NCBI RefSeq assembly: GCF_017897595.1
Contig: NZ_JAGKIK010000004.1
Coordinates: forward strand, 248,001 to 312,000
DNA: 64,000 bases
Direction of reading: 5' to 3'
Source of the DNA: Aquimarina sp. U1-2
GTDB lineage: Bacteria > Bacteroidota > Bacteroidia > Flavobacteriales > Flavobacteriaceae
The first letter of the stretch is position 1, and the number at the start of each line of letters is the position of its first letter. The notes beneath the pieces were generated by a model. It was not told where the DNA came from. It saw only the letters and a list, made by a program, of their open reading frames with translations, and searched no databases. A program made the translations under genes and the position numbers. Shown here one piece after another: positions 44,374 through 54,318 of this stretch.

Positions 44374-45150
44374 ATGATGACAAAGAACATGCTGAATACA
44401 CAATTTTCTAAGTACATCTACAAATCAGTTTTTACATTTTTTTTATCCTTACTTATCATTAATTGTTCTGATGACGATAGTCAAAATGAAAATAATGATA
44501 CTGGATCTAATCCAGACCTTGAAGATATTGATTTCACAAGTGCTACGACTGCAACAGATAAACAAGGTAATACCTATGAAGTAGGTTTTAACCAAGTTTC
44601 TGACATTAATCAAGACCCATTTGTAAGAAAGAAAAATTTATCAGGCGAAACGCTATGGTACATTGAGCATGAAAAATCTGAAGTTGATGGTAGAACAACC
44701 CTTATTTTTATTGACAATAATGATATCCCTTGGGTAGTTTTTACTGTAGTTGGTGGCAGTAACAATGCCAGTTACATTACCTCACAGGCAATAGAAGATA
44801 ATGCATTTTCTGGCGTATATCAAACTAATTATGGTACTGGCGGTGGGTCAAAAGTATCTATAATTGCCAGACTTAATCCAGATACGGGTAAGATTCAAAA
44901 AGCAACATATGTAATTGCTAAAAGAAATGATGGCAAAACTAATGGACTTGTTGTTAAAGAATTAGGGATTCGCGATAAAAAAATTGCAGTACTGGCTGAA
45001 TCTGCTGCCTGGCCTCCCGGTACAGGAACTAGTTATCTAAAATTTCCTGAAATAACTGACGCCGACCGTGTTAACGGTGTATTTAAAATGTATTACCAAA
45101 TACATCCAAAACTTAATGAAATTATAAGCGCAGAAATTTTAAGAAACTAA
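44374..45150 (+). CDS. Putative lipoprotein of unknown function
   Basis: From the ATG at 44374 the protein has 259 residues; nearby ATGs at 44377 and 44389 are possible too. The signal peptide YKSVFTFFLSLLIINCSDDD ends in Cys followed by an acidic, Asn-rich linker, as in flavobacterial outer-membrane lipoproteins. The mature part (SATTATDKQGNTYEVGFNQV, LSGETLWYIEHEKSEVDGRT, GKIQKATYVIAKRNDGKTNG) looks beta-rich, like proteins of the SBBP/beta-propeller type, but only two or three units are visible. No family assigned. It stands alone after repeat R2. Confidence 0.6.
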   Translation: MMTKNMLNTQFSKYIYKSVFTFFLSLLIINCSDDDSQNENNDTGSNPDLEDIDFTSATTATDKQGNTYEVGFNQVSDINQDPFVRKKNLSGETLWYIEHEKSEVDGRTTLIFIDNNDIPWVVFTVVGGSNNASYITSQAIEDNAFSGVYQTNYGTGGGSKVSIIARLNPDTGKIQKATYVIAKRNDGKTNGLVVKELGIRDKKIAVLAESAAWPPGTGTSYLKFPEITDADRVNGVFKMYYQIHPKLNEIISAEILRN

Positions 45151-45201
45151 GAAGATTTACTTTTTATTGTTCTTCTAAAGTAGATACCCAGCGATATCAT
45201 C

Positions 45202-46188
45202 TTAGGTAGAAAGTATATCTGAAATTCGTAGAAGTTCTTTGTTAATTTCATGATCACCAGAGAGCCCTTCGTCAAAACTTGTGGCCGCTATTTTATTATT
45301 GATAAGCCCTACCATAACATTTTTTTTACCGTCTAGTAACAACTCTACTGCTTTAACACATAATCTACTCGCTAATGTTCTATCAAAACATGAAGGAGAA
45401 CCGCCCCGTTGCATGTGCCCTAATACGGTTACTCTAACATCGTAATTCGGCATATTTTCAATAACATATTCTGCAAGTTCGTACACATTCTTACCAATTT
45501 TATCACCTTCACTTACTACCACGATACTAGAAGATTTTCCAGATCTTTTGCTACGCTTCAAGGATTCTAAAAGCCTATCCAACCCAAGATCTTCTTCCGG
45601 GATTAGAATTTCTTCCGCTCCGGCGCCAACACCTGTATTTAAGGCAATAAATCCTGCATCACGACCCATCACTTCTACAAAAAACAATCGATCGTGAGAA
45701 CTTGCTGTATCTCTAATTTTATCAATAGCTTCTATAACAGTATTTAAGGCAGTATCATATCCTATAGTATAATTTGTTCCTAAAATATCATTGTCGATGG
45801 TACCCGGTACGCCAATAACAGGAACTTCGTGTTCTTTGCTAAAAATTTGTCCGCCTCTAAACGTTCCGTCTCCACCGATTAATACCATAGCATCTACCTC
45901 TAATTTATCGAGTTGCTTAGCTGCTTTTCTTCTTCCTTCTTTAGTTCTAAATTCTTCAGATCGGGCAGATTTTAAGATTGTTCCTCCCCGACTTATAATG
46001 TTTCGTACACTTCTGGCATTAAGAACACAATGATCTCCTTCAATCATCCCCTGAAACCCTCTATAAAAGCCTATACAATTCACGTTATAATAAGCGCAGG
46101 CTCTTGCTACTGCACGAATAGCAGCGTTCATACCGGGAGCATCTCCACCAGAGGTCATTACACCAATGGTTCTTATTTCTTTTGCCAT
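45202..46188 (-). CDS. pfkA: ATP-dependent 6-phosphofructokinase
   Basis: The 328-residue protein has the PfkA motifs GVMTSGGDAPGMNAAIRAVA, MVLIGGDGTFRGGQIF, PGTIDNDILGTNYTIGYDTA and then FVEVMGRDAGFIAL. The GGDGT loop with Gly at the discriminating position points to ATP rather than pyrophosphate as donor. It phosphorylates fructose 6-phosphate, the committed step of glycolysis. Gene order (35 bp after tamB, same strand) suggests that it is read from the tamB transcript or its own weak promoter. Confidence 0.97.
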   Translation of the reverse strand: MAKEIRTIGVMTSGGDAPGMNAAIRAVARACAYYNVNCIGFYRGFQGMIEGDHCVLNARSVRNIISRGGTILKSARSEEFRTKEGRRKAAKQLDKLEVDAMVLIGGDGTFRGGQIFSKEHEVPVIGVPGTIDNDILGTNYTIGYDTALNTVIEAIDKIRDTASSHDRLFFVEVMGRDAGFIALNTGVGAGAEEILIPEEDLGLDRLLESLKRSKRSGKSSSIVVVSEGDKIGKNVYELAEYVIENMPNYDVRVTVLGHMQRGGSPSCFDRTLASRLCVKAVELLLDGKKNVMVGLINNKIAATSFDEGLSGDHEINKELLRISDILST

Positions 46189-46223
46189 GCAATCGTCGTC
46201 TTTAGTTGGTTATTAATGATTAT

Positions 46224-49200
46224 TTAATTTTTTTCAGTAAAGTTAATAAAATCCTGAGTTTCTATGTTAACCGTATCTTTAGGTTGTGCTATTGAATCCT
46301 TCACTTTTTTATTTTTAAAAATCTTTCTGTAAAGTTCACCAAAATTATCAAAATCTACCGAATATGAAAGTCCTATACCTTGCTCATAACCTTGATTCGC
46401 AGTCCCTATGAACTGTATTTCATCTTGGCGATTAAAAATCTTTCCGCGTAGCGTGCCTTCTTCATTAAAAAGATACTCTACCTCTACATCTCCTACAACG
46501 GCAGATTCGTTTACTCCGCCAACCGGCACCCCGACTCTACCGTTAATTAAGATTCTATTGTTTATTTGTGTTGAAAGTGTAAGTCCAAATTGATCATTAT
46601 TTTCCTGATCCAGGGTACTAACCCCTTGTACATAGTTAAGTCCTACTTGAAATTTATCATCTTCATCAGAAAATATACCGTTAAACAAGCTAGAGGCACG
46701 CTCTGCCACCAGGCCACCTGTAATAGCACCTGTGTTTAAAGAGCCGTTATAGAATTGACCAGAAGATACCAGGGATAAAGCTTGCAGCTCCATATTTGCC
46801 TGATCACTAAGTCTATAATCCAATTCACTTTGTACTACCGAACTAAGGTTAGGAAACTCAATATTAAAATTAATATCTGGCTGTATTAACTGCCCTCGTA
46901 GATCTACCACTACTTCTACAGGTATTTCTCGATTAATGGAAGTACTTTCTAACAAAATGGCCGGATTTGCTTCAGTTTTGTAGACAGCACTAAGATCGAG
47001 AACTGCTCTTGTAGGACTACCATCCCAATTGATAGTTCCTCCATCCCGAACCGTAAAGATTTTCTCTACAAAAGCCCCGTACCTAAAGTTATAGCTTCCT
47101 TCATAAGCCACAAAATCACCCCACATATTAAACTTTCCGTTGGTATTGATTTCTATCAGCAAAGTTCCTGCGCCACGCCCTTTCAATGTACTACCTGTAT
47201 TTTTATCAATAACTATTTCAACCTCAGCATTATCATTTACATCTAGCTCAAAATTGAGTTCCAGTCCTTTAATATCTTCTAGCTCAATCTCTTTCCCTTC
47301 TAGCCGTGCCTGTTTTTCGTCAGGGCTTAAGAAATGTATATACGCGTTATCTCCTATAGATTCTGTTTCGTTCAATGGGATTTTAAAAATAGTTCCCTCC
47401 TCGGTAGTTGCATTAACATCGATTACCAATTCGTCGGTCGGACCACTTATTCTGGCATCTCCACTAATAAACCCGGTACCATAATATAAAGATTCTTCGT
47501 CACCCTCGGTATCCAACACCAAAAGTCTTTCTTTCGCCAAAATTTCTAAGCCCAGATCCCATTTAGAAAAGCGTCGATGCGCAATATACCCCGCCAATAT
47601 ACCATCGGTATTGTATTTGGTATCTGTAATATTTATGTTATCAAAAACAAAGCGTTGTTTGTTCAATAGAATTTGTGCGCCATTTTCAAAATCAAAATCA
47701 ACATTTAAATAAGGAAATGTGAGTCCGACTTGTTGTAAAGACAAAGCGCCATCGATAGACGGATTTTTATAATTTCCTGAGATTTTAGCTTGCCCAGATA
47801 CAAATCCGCGAATATTCGATACTATAATACTTCCTAATGCGCTAAATTCTGAAATATCAAACGCATTCAAATCTAAATCTACATTAATAGATGGATTTCC
47901 TGCAGAAACATTAATAGCACCAGTTGCCGATAGTGTTTGCTGACCTTCATTATTCACGAGTTTTGTATCTACTTCATATTCGGTCAAATTTTCATTACCC
48001 GCCACATCTAATTTTAATGTTCCCAAACCTGTACGATTAATTTCGAGATCATCTATCTGTATAGTAGAATTAGGATAATATGCTCCATTTTCCTGAAGTA
48101 TAGCTAGCTCACCATTTACGATCCCGGCAAAATCGAGACTGTCTATTCTAGGTGTTATTTTATGAAAATCGACTTGATCGAAGGTAGCCTTGATATTTTT
48201 ATATTCATCTCCCCTCGTGACTCCATCGATTTTTATTTCCTCATCTTGGTAGATCAATACTAATGATTGTATATCCACATTTTCGAAACCGTTATCAAAA
48301 ATAACCTTATTTTCATTTTTATTCTTCTCACGATTTGCATACCATGTATAGCCTTTGTACGTAAAATCTGATTTTCGTAACCCGATTACAGAATTGTTTT
48401 GTTCGTTTATCGTGTGATAAAATTCGAGGTTGAAATTATCTACATTATTTTTCCCTCCTTTAAATTCTGATCGAATGAATAGGGTGTCATTTAATGTTAC
48501 ATTGATTAAACTAAACGCTGAAGCATCGTAGAAATTTGTATCAATACTATCGATAGCCACATAGGTATTGAAAAGTGGATTTTTATTGTCTACCTGGATA
48601 TCAACCTCTTCGAAGTAGTTTCCAAATGCTGTTATCGAAGGTGATTTAAACGTTAATTTAAACTCAGATTCATTACTTTCTACTTTTCCTTTAATAAACG
48701 TTTTAGGTTCAAAATGAATTTCTGGAAAAAAAACATCGACAATCTTATTGTAAATACTGAAATTAAACTTCATAAACTCATCAGTTGTAATTTCTGTAGC
48801 TTCAAAATTGGTATATAAACTGCCAATAGAATTTCTGAACAGATCATATACGTTTTCAATTCTAAATATACCCTCTACGCTCCCTTCTACAATGTCGGGA
48901 CTATTTATCGTAATGGTTCTTATATTGTTATTATCAAAACTAGAAGTGATATCAAAATCTTCAAAATAGTATCCTGCATTTTGGTTGGTGTATAATGTTT
49001 TGGCAAATGAAATGGTTCCAAAAGCATCATTAATACCGGTACCTTTCATATCCATATACACATCACCATTAAGAATAGATATACTATCCCTGGTAAAAAT
49101 ATTAAGTTTATTGAGGTCCAGATGATCAATATTAGCGACAAAATCGTAATTGTTTATTTTTTCAGATAGGTCGGCAATACCTTTAAACGTTAATCTGGCA

Positions 49201-50651
49201 TTAGGGTCTTGTGAACTGAAATCACCATCAAATACCCTATCCTTTAGATTTCCCAATGCCTTCATATTGGTGTATGTGTAGCCGTTTGCTTCTAGCTTAT
49301 TAATATCTCCTTCGATTTTGGTATTTAAACTTTCCAACGTAAACCCACTACCATCTACATGAATATTAAAAGCAGCATTACCTACAGCCTTTTGCCCCAA
49401 GAGTTGACCTAGATTAAAATTATTTGAGATTACGTTTCCATTATAAGTAGACTGGGTGAGATCATCAAGATTTTGCAATAAAACAAATGCATTCAATTTT
49501 CCTAATTGAGAAAAGAAATCCATATCCAAGTCTACTGCCTTTGTAGTCACTATAGCATTGCCAATAGCCATTACACTTCCAAATTGATATAATTGATGAG
49601 GAAGCGAATTTCCTAAAACCCTGGGTAATAAATTAATAAGGTCGTAATAGTTGGTGGTAAGGTTATCAAAATCCCCGTCTAATTTAAATTTGGAAGCATT
49701 AGTTACTGCATTTTGAATTCGTATGTCCCCCTTAACAGAAGACCGATCGAGCCCAGAAATGTTTGCGTTTCGTATTTCAAAATTATTAAGCGTACCTGTA
49801 ATAGAGGTATTTCGCATGGTAAACCGTTGATTTTTGCCGAACTCTTTATAAAAAGGAATTAAGTCGTTCGTAGAGACTTTGGCACGATCAAAAATGGCAT
49901 CGATCGTTACTTTATTTACAAAATCGCTTAACCCGCCCTCTTGATATGCAAAGCGAATATCTCCTGTGATATTAGAATTAATGGTTTCGATACGCAGTTC
50001 CTGAAAATTCATTTCCTCAGGTTTTACCGAAAAACAAGTTTGTAAATGGGTTACTTTTAATCCCCTTTTATCATCAAACTTTAAATGATTAACATTAATA
50101 TACACATCTGGACCATCTACCATTAAATTTTCTGCATCCAACTCTATATTTGAATATTGTATAACGTCGGGGTGATTTAGATTTTCGTTTATAAAACTGT
50201 ATCTGCCGTTTGCAATACCGATTTGTTCTGTGGTAAGCAAAAACCTATTGCTCGAAGCTGGTACACTATCGCTTCTAAATTTACGAATAAACGTCATGAG
50301 ATTGTCACTTGTTTCATTCGCATAGATTTTCATTTGTACTATAAGATCTTCGATAGCAACATCTCCCAATTCTGGCCTGTTATTAAGTATATCCCTCATA
50401 CTTCCTACAGAGGTTCGTATGCTACCGGCATATAGTAACGTATCTTGATGATGATCTCGAACCAAAACATCATCCAACCGTATCGCACCGGCATAAGTTA
50501 ATCCTATACCTTTAATATTGATGTTTACGCCAAATTCTGAATTTAAATAGTCGGTAGCTTTTTTACCTACAAAAGTTTGCACGTCAGGAATTGAAAATGT
50601 GACTATGATAAACGCAGAAAGTGATAAAAGAACAAGAAATGTCCTCAACAA
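46224..50651 (-). CDS. tamB: TamB-like translocation and assembly module protein
   Basis: The 1475-residue protein has an N-terminal membrane anchor (TFLVLLSLSAFIIVTFS) and a long series of beta-strand repeats. The C-terminal TamB domain (DUF490) includes RGAGTLLIEINTNGKFNMWG, then YEGSYNFRYGAFVEKIFTVR and DGGTINWDGSP, and the final KIFNRQDE / FIGTANQGYEQGIGLSYSVD. TamB bridges the envelope and moves phospholipids or helps outer-membrane proteins. The start is a TTG; the frame is open for another 25 codons with a basic stretch (KTIKRIKKLRKI) directly before it but no ATG, GTG or TTG, so the true start is uncertain. It is divergent from tsaD. Confidence 0.92.
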   Translation of the reverse strand: MLRTFLVLLSLSAFIIVTFSIPDVQTFVGKKATDYLNSEFGVNINIKGIGLTYAGAIRLDDVLVRDHHQDTLLYAGSIRTSVGSMRDILNNRPELGDVAIEDLIVQMKIYANETSDNLMTFIRKFRSDSVPASSNRFLLTTEQIGIANGRYSFINENLNHPDVIQYSNIELDAENLMVDGPDVYINVNHLKFDDKRGLKVTHLQTCFSVKPEEMNFQELRIETINSNITGDIRFAYQEGGLSDFVNKVTIDAIFDRAKVSTNDLIPFYKEFGKNQRFTMRNTSITGTLNNFEIRNANISGLDRSSVKGDIRIQNAVTNASKFKLDGDFDNLTTNYYDLINLLPRVLGNSLPHQLYQFGSVMAIGNAIVTTKAVDLDMDFFSQLGKLNAFVLLQNLDDLTQSTYNGNVISNNFNLGQLLGQKAVGNAAFNIHVDGSGFTLESLNTKIEGDINKLEANGYTYTNMKALGNLKDRVFDGDFSSQDPNARLTFKGIADLSEKINNYDFVANIDHLDLNKLNIFTRDSISILNGDVYMDMKGTGINDAFGTISFAKTLYTNQNAGYYFEDFDITSSFDNNNIRTITINSPDIVEGSVEGIFRIENVYDLFRNSIGSLYTNFEATEITTDEFMKFNFSIYNKIVDVFFPEIHFEPKTFIKGKVESNESEFKLTFKSPSITAFGNYFEEVDIQVDNKNPLFNTYVAIDSIDTNFYDASAFSLINVTLNDTLFIRSEFKGGKNNVDNFNLEFYHTINEQNNSVIGLRKSDFTYKGYTWYANREKNKNENKVIFDNGFENVDIQSLVLIYQDEEIKIDGVTRGDEYKNIKATFDQVDFHKITPRIDSLDFAGIVNGELAILQENGAYYPNSTIQIDDLEINRTGLGTLKLDVAGNENLTEYEVDTKLVNNEGQQTLSATGAINVSAGNPSINVDLDLNAFDISEFSALGSIIVSNIRGFVSGQAKISGNYKNPSIDGALSLQQVGLTFPYLNVDFDFENGAQILLNKQRFVFDNINITDTKYNTDGILAGYIAHRRFSKWDLGLEILAKERLLVLDTEGDEESLYYGTGFISGDARISGPTDELVIDVNATTEEGTIFKIPLNETESIGDNAYIHFLSPDEKQARLEGKEIELEDIKGLELNFELDVNDNAEVEIVIDKNTGSTLKGRGAGTLLIEINTNGKFNMWGDFVAYEGSYNFRYGAFVEKIFTVRDGGTINWDGSPTRAVLDLSAVYKTEANPAILLESTSINREIPVEVVVDLRGQLIQPDINFNIEFPNLSSVVQSELDYRLSDQANMELQALSLVSSGQFYNGSLNTGAITGGLVAERASSLFNGIFSDEDDKFQVGLNYVQGVSTLDQENNDQFGLTLSTQINNRILINGRVGVPVGGVNESAVVGDVEVEYLFNEEGTLRGKIFNRQDEIQFIGTANQGYEQGIGLSYSVDFDNFGELYRKIFKNKKVKDSIAQPKDTVNIETQDFINFTEKN

Positions 50652-50686
50652 TATTTTCCTTAATTTTTTGATACGTTTTATTGTTT

Positions 50687-50694
50687 TAACTTTG
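50687..50694 (+). promoter_or_regulatory. -7 promoter box of tsaD
   Basis: TAACTTTG is an exact TAnnTTTG, with a TTG (50668-50670) 16 bp upstream, slightly closer than usual. The leader to the tsaD ATG would be about 32 nt. It lies within the possible N-terminal extension of the divergent tamB. Confidence 0.5.
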
Positions 50695-50732
50695 TAGACA
50701 ATATTAACAATTTCTATGCCCTTTTCCTCATA

Positions 50733-51755
50733 ATGAAACTACAAAAAATATACATTTTAGGTATTGAGTCTTCATGTGACGATACCTCGGCAGCCGTATT
50801 ATGCAACGGAAAAGTTTTATCAAATGTTGTAGCCTCACAAAAAATACATGAACAATATGGGGGTGTCGTACCAGAACTGGCATCCAGAGCGCATCAGCAA
50901 AATATCGTTCCGGTGATCGATCAAGCCATAAAACAGGCCAAAATAAATAAAACAGAGCTTAGCGCTATTGCATTTACTCAAGGTCCCGGACTTATGGGTT
51001 CTTTACTTGTAGGAACATCTTTTGCCAAGTCTTTGGCTCTTGCACTAGAAATACCCCTAATTAATGTTCATCATATGCAGGCTCATATTTTGGCACATTT
51101 TATAGAAGAAGAGGACTTCGAACAACCTGAATTTCCTTTTTTGGCAATGACAATAAGTGGTGGTCATACACAAATAGTTAAAGTTAACGACCACTTCGAT
51201 ATGCAAATTATTGGTGAGACTATTGACGATGCTGTGGGCGAAGCTTTTGACAAAAGTGCCAAAATTTTAGGATTACCTTATCCAGGAGGACCATTAATAG
51301 ATAAATATGCACAACTTGGGAACCCAAAGGCATTTTCTTTTCCAAAACCTAAAGTAAGTGAATTGAATTTTAGCTTTAGTGGACTCAAAACAGCGGTACT
51401 CTATTTTATTCAGAAAAAAGTAAAAGAAGACCCAAACTTTATCAAGGATCACCTTAATGATATTTGTGCATCGCTTCAATATACGATTATCAATATTCTT
51501 ATTGATAAACTAAAAAAAGCTTCTAAACAAACGGGAATTAAAAGAATTGCCATAGGAGGCGGAGTTTCAGCCAATTCAGGTATCCGAAAAGCACTTAAAG
51601 AGGAAGAACACACATACGGTTGGAAAACCTATATTCCGAAATTTGAATATACTACAGATAATGCAGCCATGATAGGTATTGTTGGACACTTAAAATTTAT
51701 GAAAAACCAGTTTACCGATATGAATGTTGTAGCTAAAGCTCGAGTAAAATTTTAA
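50733..51755 (+). CDS. tsaD: tRNA N6-adenosine threonylcarbamoyltransferase
   Basis: The 340-residue protein has GIESSCDDTSAAVL, the iron-binding HHMQAH (His114, His118), then MTISGGHTQIVKV, DDAVGEAFDKSAKILGLPYP, and the last metal ligand Asp in YTTDNAAMIGIVG. TsaD, with TsaB and TsaE, transfers the threonylcarbamoyl group to A37 of tRNAs that read ANN codons. tsaB and tsaE are elsewhere. Length is normal. rsmE follows by 18 bp. Confidence 0.98.
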   Translation: MKLQKIYILGIESSCDDTSAAVLCNGKVLSNVVASQKIHEQYGGVVPELASRAHQQNIVPVIDQAIKQAKINKTELSAIAFTQGPGLMGSLLVGTSFAKSLALALEIPLINVHHMQAHILAHFIEEEDFEQPEFPFLAMTISGGHTQIVKVNDHFDMQIIGETIDDAVGEAFDKSAKILGLPYPGGPLIDKYAQLGNPKAFSFPKPKVSELNFSFSGLKTAVLYFIQKKVKEDPNFIKDHLNDICASLQYTIINILIDKLKKASKQTGIKRIAIGGGVSANSGIRKALKEEEHTYGWKTYIPKFEYTTDNAAMIGIVGHLKFMKNQFTDMNVVAKARVKF

Positions 51756-51773
51756 GTCCTGTATCGTAATCCT

Positions 51774-52478
51774 ATGCAATTATTTTATAATCATTCTTTA
51801 TCTGAAATAAGTGATACTATTACCTTTTCAAGGGAAGAAAGTAAACATATTGCAAAAGTATTGCGCAAAACCGAAGGTACTGTACTCGCAATAACAAACG
51901 GAAAAGGGAAACTTTTTAAAGCTCGTCTCACTACGGCCAACCCTTCAAAATGCGCTGCAGTAATCGAATCTGTAGAACAACAATCTAAAAAACCATACAC
52001 ATTGCACTTGGCCGTAGCCCCTACCAAAATGAATGATCGATATGAATGGTTTCTAGAAAAAGCTACCGAGATTGGTATCGATCAAATCACTCCCATCCTA
52101 TGTGATCATAGTGAGCGAAAAGTTATTAAAAAAGAGCGGTACGATCGTATACTACAAGGTGCTATGAAACAATCATTGCAGTGCTATCTACCAAAACTCA
52201 ATACTGCCATCTCATTTTCTGATTTTATAAAAAAAAATAAAGACGAACAATGTTTTATAGCACACTGCGAAGAAACTACAAAAAAAACACTTAAAAATGA
52301 ACTTCAACCAGGTACTGGCATTACTATACTTATAGGTCCTGAAGGGGATTTTTCTACTAAAGAAATAGACTTAGCTATTCAATACGGATATGCTCCAGTT
52401 AGTCTGGCAGAAACCAGATTAAGAACCGAAACTGCTGCAATTGTAGCGGCGCATAGTGTTGCGTTTGTCAATTTTTAA
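51774..52478 (+). CDS. rsmE: 16S rRNA (uracil(1498)-N(3))-methyltransferase
   Basis: The 234-residue protein has the N-terminal PUA-like part with EESKHIAKVLRKTEG, then LAVAPTKMNDRYEWFLEKAT and EIGIDQITPILCDHSERK, and the SPOUT knot ILIGPEGDFSTKEIDLAI followed by SLAETRLRTETAAIVA. It methylates U1498 of 16S rRNA. It is co-directional with tsaD and ends in a hairpin with a T-run. Confidence 0.97.
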   Translation: MQLFYNHSLSEISDTITFSREESKHIAKVLRKTEGTVLAITNGKGKLFKARLTTANPSKCAAVIESVEQQSKKPYTLHLAVAPTKMNDRYEWFLEKATEIGIDQITPILCDHSERKVIKKERYDRILQGAMKQSLQCYLPKLNTAISFSDFIKKNKDEQCFIAHCEETTKKTLKNELQPGTGITILIGPEGDFSTKEIDLAIQYGYAPVSLAETRLRTETAAIVAAHSVAFVNF

Positions 52479-52483
52479 TATTG

Positions 52484-52524
52484 AAGTAGACGACTTTTAA
52501 TTAAGAACTCGTCTTGACTTTTTA
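52484..52524 (+). terminator. Intrinsic terminator after rsmE
   Basis: AAGTAGACGA (52484-52493) pairs with TCGTCTTGACTT (52509-52520), with a two-base bulge, and a TTTTT run follows. It starts 5 bp after the rsmE stop. Confidence 0.6.
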
Positions 52525-52559
52525 TGAGGAGCTGTAAAATGATTTTTTTTACTTACTTT

Positions 52560-52567
52560 TAGGTTTG
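52560..52567 (+). promoter_or_regulatory. -7 promoter box of the DUF4159 operon
   Basis: TAGGTTTG matches TAnnTTTG exactly and lies about 20 bp before the ATG at 52587, following the rsmE terminator. No clear -33 TTG at the usual spacing. Confidence 0.45.
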
Positions 52568-52586
52568 ATTTTAGATATAAATTCGG

Positions 52587-53228
52587 ATGAGAAATACGAC
52601 CGCTATACTATTTTTATTATGTTTTGTCTCAATTAATGCTCAAGACATTGCTATCCTTCATTACAATGGTGGTGGAGATTGGTACAGCAATCCTACCGCA
52701 CTACCTAATCTTATAAAATTTTGCAATCAAAACATTAATACTACTATAACCAATACACCAAAAACAGTGAAACCCGAAAGTGTTGATATTTTTCAATATC
52801 CGTATATCCATATGACGGGTCATGGAAACGTTTTCTTCACCGATCAAGATGCTAGTAATTTGAGAGACTATTTGCTAAGTGGCGGATTTCTGCATATTGA
52901 TGACAATTACGGAATGGAACCTTATGTGACAAAAGAACTTGTTAAAATTTTTCCTGATAAAGAATTGGTCGAACTCCCGATGACACATCCTATTTTTTCT
53001 TCTCATTTCAACTTTCCGAAAGGACTACCAAAAATTCATGAACATGATGGGAAACGTCCACAAGCTATGGGTATTTTACATGAAGGCAGGGTACTCGTTT
53101 TATTTACTTTTGAAAGTGATCTTGGTGATGGCTGGGAGAATCCAGAAGTTCATAATGACCCTGAAGAAATTAGGTTAAAAGCGCTACAGATGGGTGCTAA
53201 TATCATTAAATATGCATTTCAAAATTAA
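52587..53228 (+). CDS. DUF4159 family secreted protein
   Basis: The 213-residue precursor has a signal peptide (1-18, ending INAQ). The mature part has ILHYNGGGDWYSNPTALPNL, YPYIHMTGHGNVFFTDQD, LLSGGFLHIDDNYGMEPYV and PMTHPIFSSHFNFPKGLPKI. This is DUF4159, which has a class I glutamine-amidotransferase-like fold without the catalytic Cys. It is probably periplasmic; role unknown. The next gene starts at its last stop base (TAATG overlap), so translation is coupled. Confidence 0.85.
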   Translation: MRNTTAILFLLCFVSINAQDIAILHYNGGGDWYSNPTALPNLIKFCNQNINTTITNTPKTVKPESVDIFQYPYIHMTGHGNVFFTDQDASNLRDYLLSGGFLHIDDNYGMEPYVTKELVKIFPDKELVELPMTHPIFSSHFNFPKGLPKIHEHDGKRPQAMGILHEGRVLVLFTFESDLGDGWENPEVHNDPEEIRLKALQMGANIIKYAFQN

Positions 53229-53749
53229 TGAATCAACAATTACATCACGATGCCAATAAATTCATCAATAAAAAATTTTCTATAGTTATCGTTTGTGATC
53301 GCGTTTGTTCTCCTGCAAATATTGGTAGTATTTTTAGAATAGCTGATAGCTTTGGTGTCGAAAAAATATACTTTTGTGGTAAAGATATTACCGTAGTTAG
53401 CAAACGTATGCAACGTACAGCACGAGCGACACACGAGATTATTCCTTTTGAGCAGTCTGAAGATATTACGGCTGTGATCGAACAATTAAGAACAGACAAT
53501 TATACTATTTTATCTTTGGAAATAACTGCAAAAAGTATTCCAGTTTCTTCATACACTGTAACTCCCTTAGAAAAAATAGCCCTTGTTGTAGGCGAAGAAA
53601 ATTCTGGAGTTTCTGAAAAAGCCCTGGATCTTTCAAAAGAAAGTGTTCATATTAATATGTACGGCAATAACAGTAGTATGAACGTCGCCACAGCTACGGG
53701 TATTGCTTTATATGAAATCACGAATAAAGTACTTGGTAGTCGTGAGTAG
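53228..53749 (+). CDS. TrmH/SpoU family RNA 2'-O-methyltransferase
   Basis: The 173-residue protein has the SpoU motifs: PANIGSIFRIADSFGVEKIY (motif 1), LVVGEENSGVSEKALDL (motif 2), then INMYGNNSSMNVATATGIAL (motif 3). The gene encodes only the catalytic SPOUT domain; an N-terminal substrate-binding domain is missing, as in TrmL-like enzymes. The target (tRNA or rRNA) cannot be told. The last four residues and stop lie inside a repeat that runs into the intergenic region (53742-53780). Confidence 0.93.
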   Translation: MNQQLHHDANKFINKKFSIVIVCDRVCSPANIGSIFRIADSFGVEKIYFCGKDITVVSKRMQRTARATHEIIPFEQSEDITAVIEQLRTDNYTILSLEITAKSIPVSSYTVTPLEKIALVVGEENSGVSEKALDLSKESVHINMYGNNSSMNVATATGIALYEITNKVLGSRE

Positions 53750-53847
53750 TTAGTATTTAGTAATGAGTATTAAGTAATTAGTGTTTTTTACTTTAAAATT
53801 TTAAGTTTTTCATTTTACATTTTAGATTTCATAATTCTGAATTTTGA

Positions 53848-53893
53848 ATTCTGAATTAAAAAACACCTCCCTTGCCGTTCTCAAGGAGGGAAT
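53848..53893 (+). repeat. Repeat family R4, copy 1
   Basis: Unit ATTCTGAATTAAAAAACACC, then TCCCTTGCC, GTTCTCAAGGAGGGAATT. CCTCC(C)TTG pairs with CAAGGAGG with one bulged C, forming a short hairpin preceded by an A-run. Two further copies lie at 53968 and 54319. Confidence 0.8.
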
Positions 53894-53967
53894 TATTCCT
53901 AATTCTTTACTTAATACTTTGTACTTTTACATTTTACATTTCTAACGTTCATCATTCTGAATTCTAC

Positions 53968-54013
53968 ATTCTGAATTAAAAAACACCTCCCTTGCCCTCC
54001 TCAAGGAGGGAAT
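53968..54013 (+). repeat. Repeat family R4, copy 2
   Basis: Same 46-bp unit as copy 1, with CCCTCC in place of CCGTTC in the loop. Confidence 0.8.
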
Positions 54014-54083
54014 ACCTTTATGATTTTATATAGTATTAAGTAATGAGTATATTCAACTTTTACATTTTTCATTTTAAATATTG

Positions 54084-54260
54084 ATTGTCCATTATTATAT
54101 TTCAAATTTAACTGAAAAGTCATCCTGAATTCATTTCAGGATCTCATTACCTTTATTTTCAGCAGATTGAGATGAGAAGCTGAAACGAGCCTGTGCTGAA
54201 CTCGTTTCAGTATTCAGCTTGCCGCAAACCGTTTAGGTTAAATTACGGATATTCATATAA
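54084..54260 (+). repeat. Dispersed repeat family R1, copy C (full length)
   Basis: Collinear with 31744-31920, including the hairpin CTGAAACGAG / CTCGTTTCAG and the right end GGTTAAATTACGGATATTCA. It is nested between R4 copies 2 and 3. Confidence 0.8.
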
Positions 54261-54318
54261 AATTTTAAGTTTTACATTTTACATATCCCATTTCTCACAT
54301 TCATAATTCAGAATTCTA

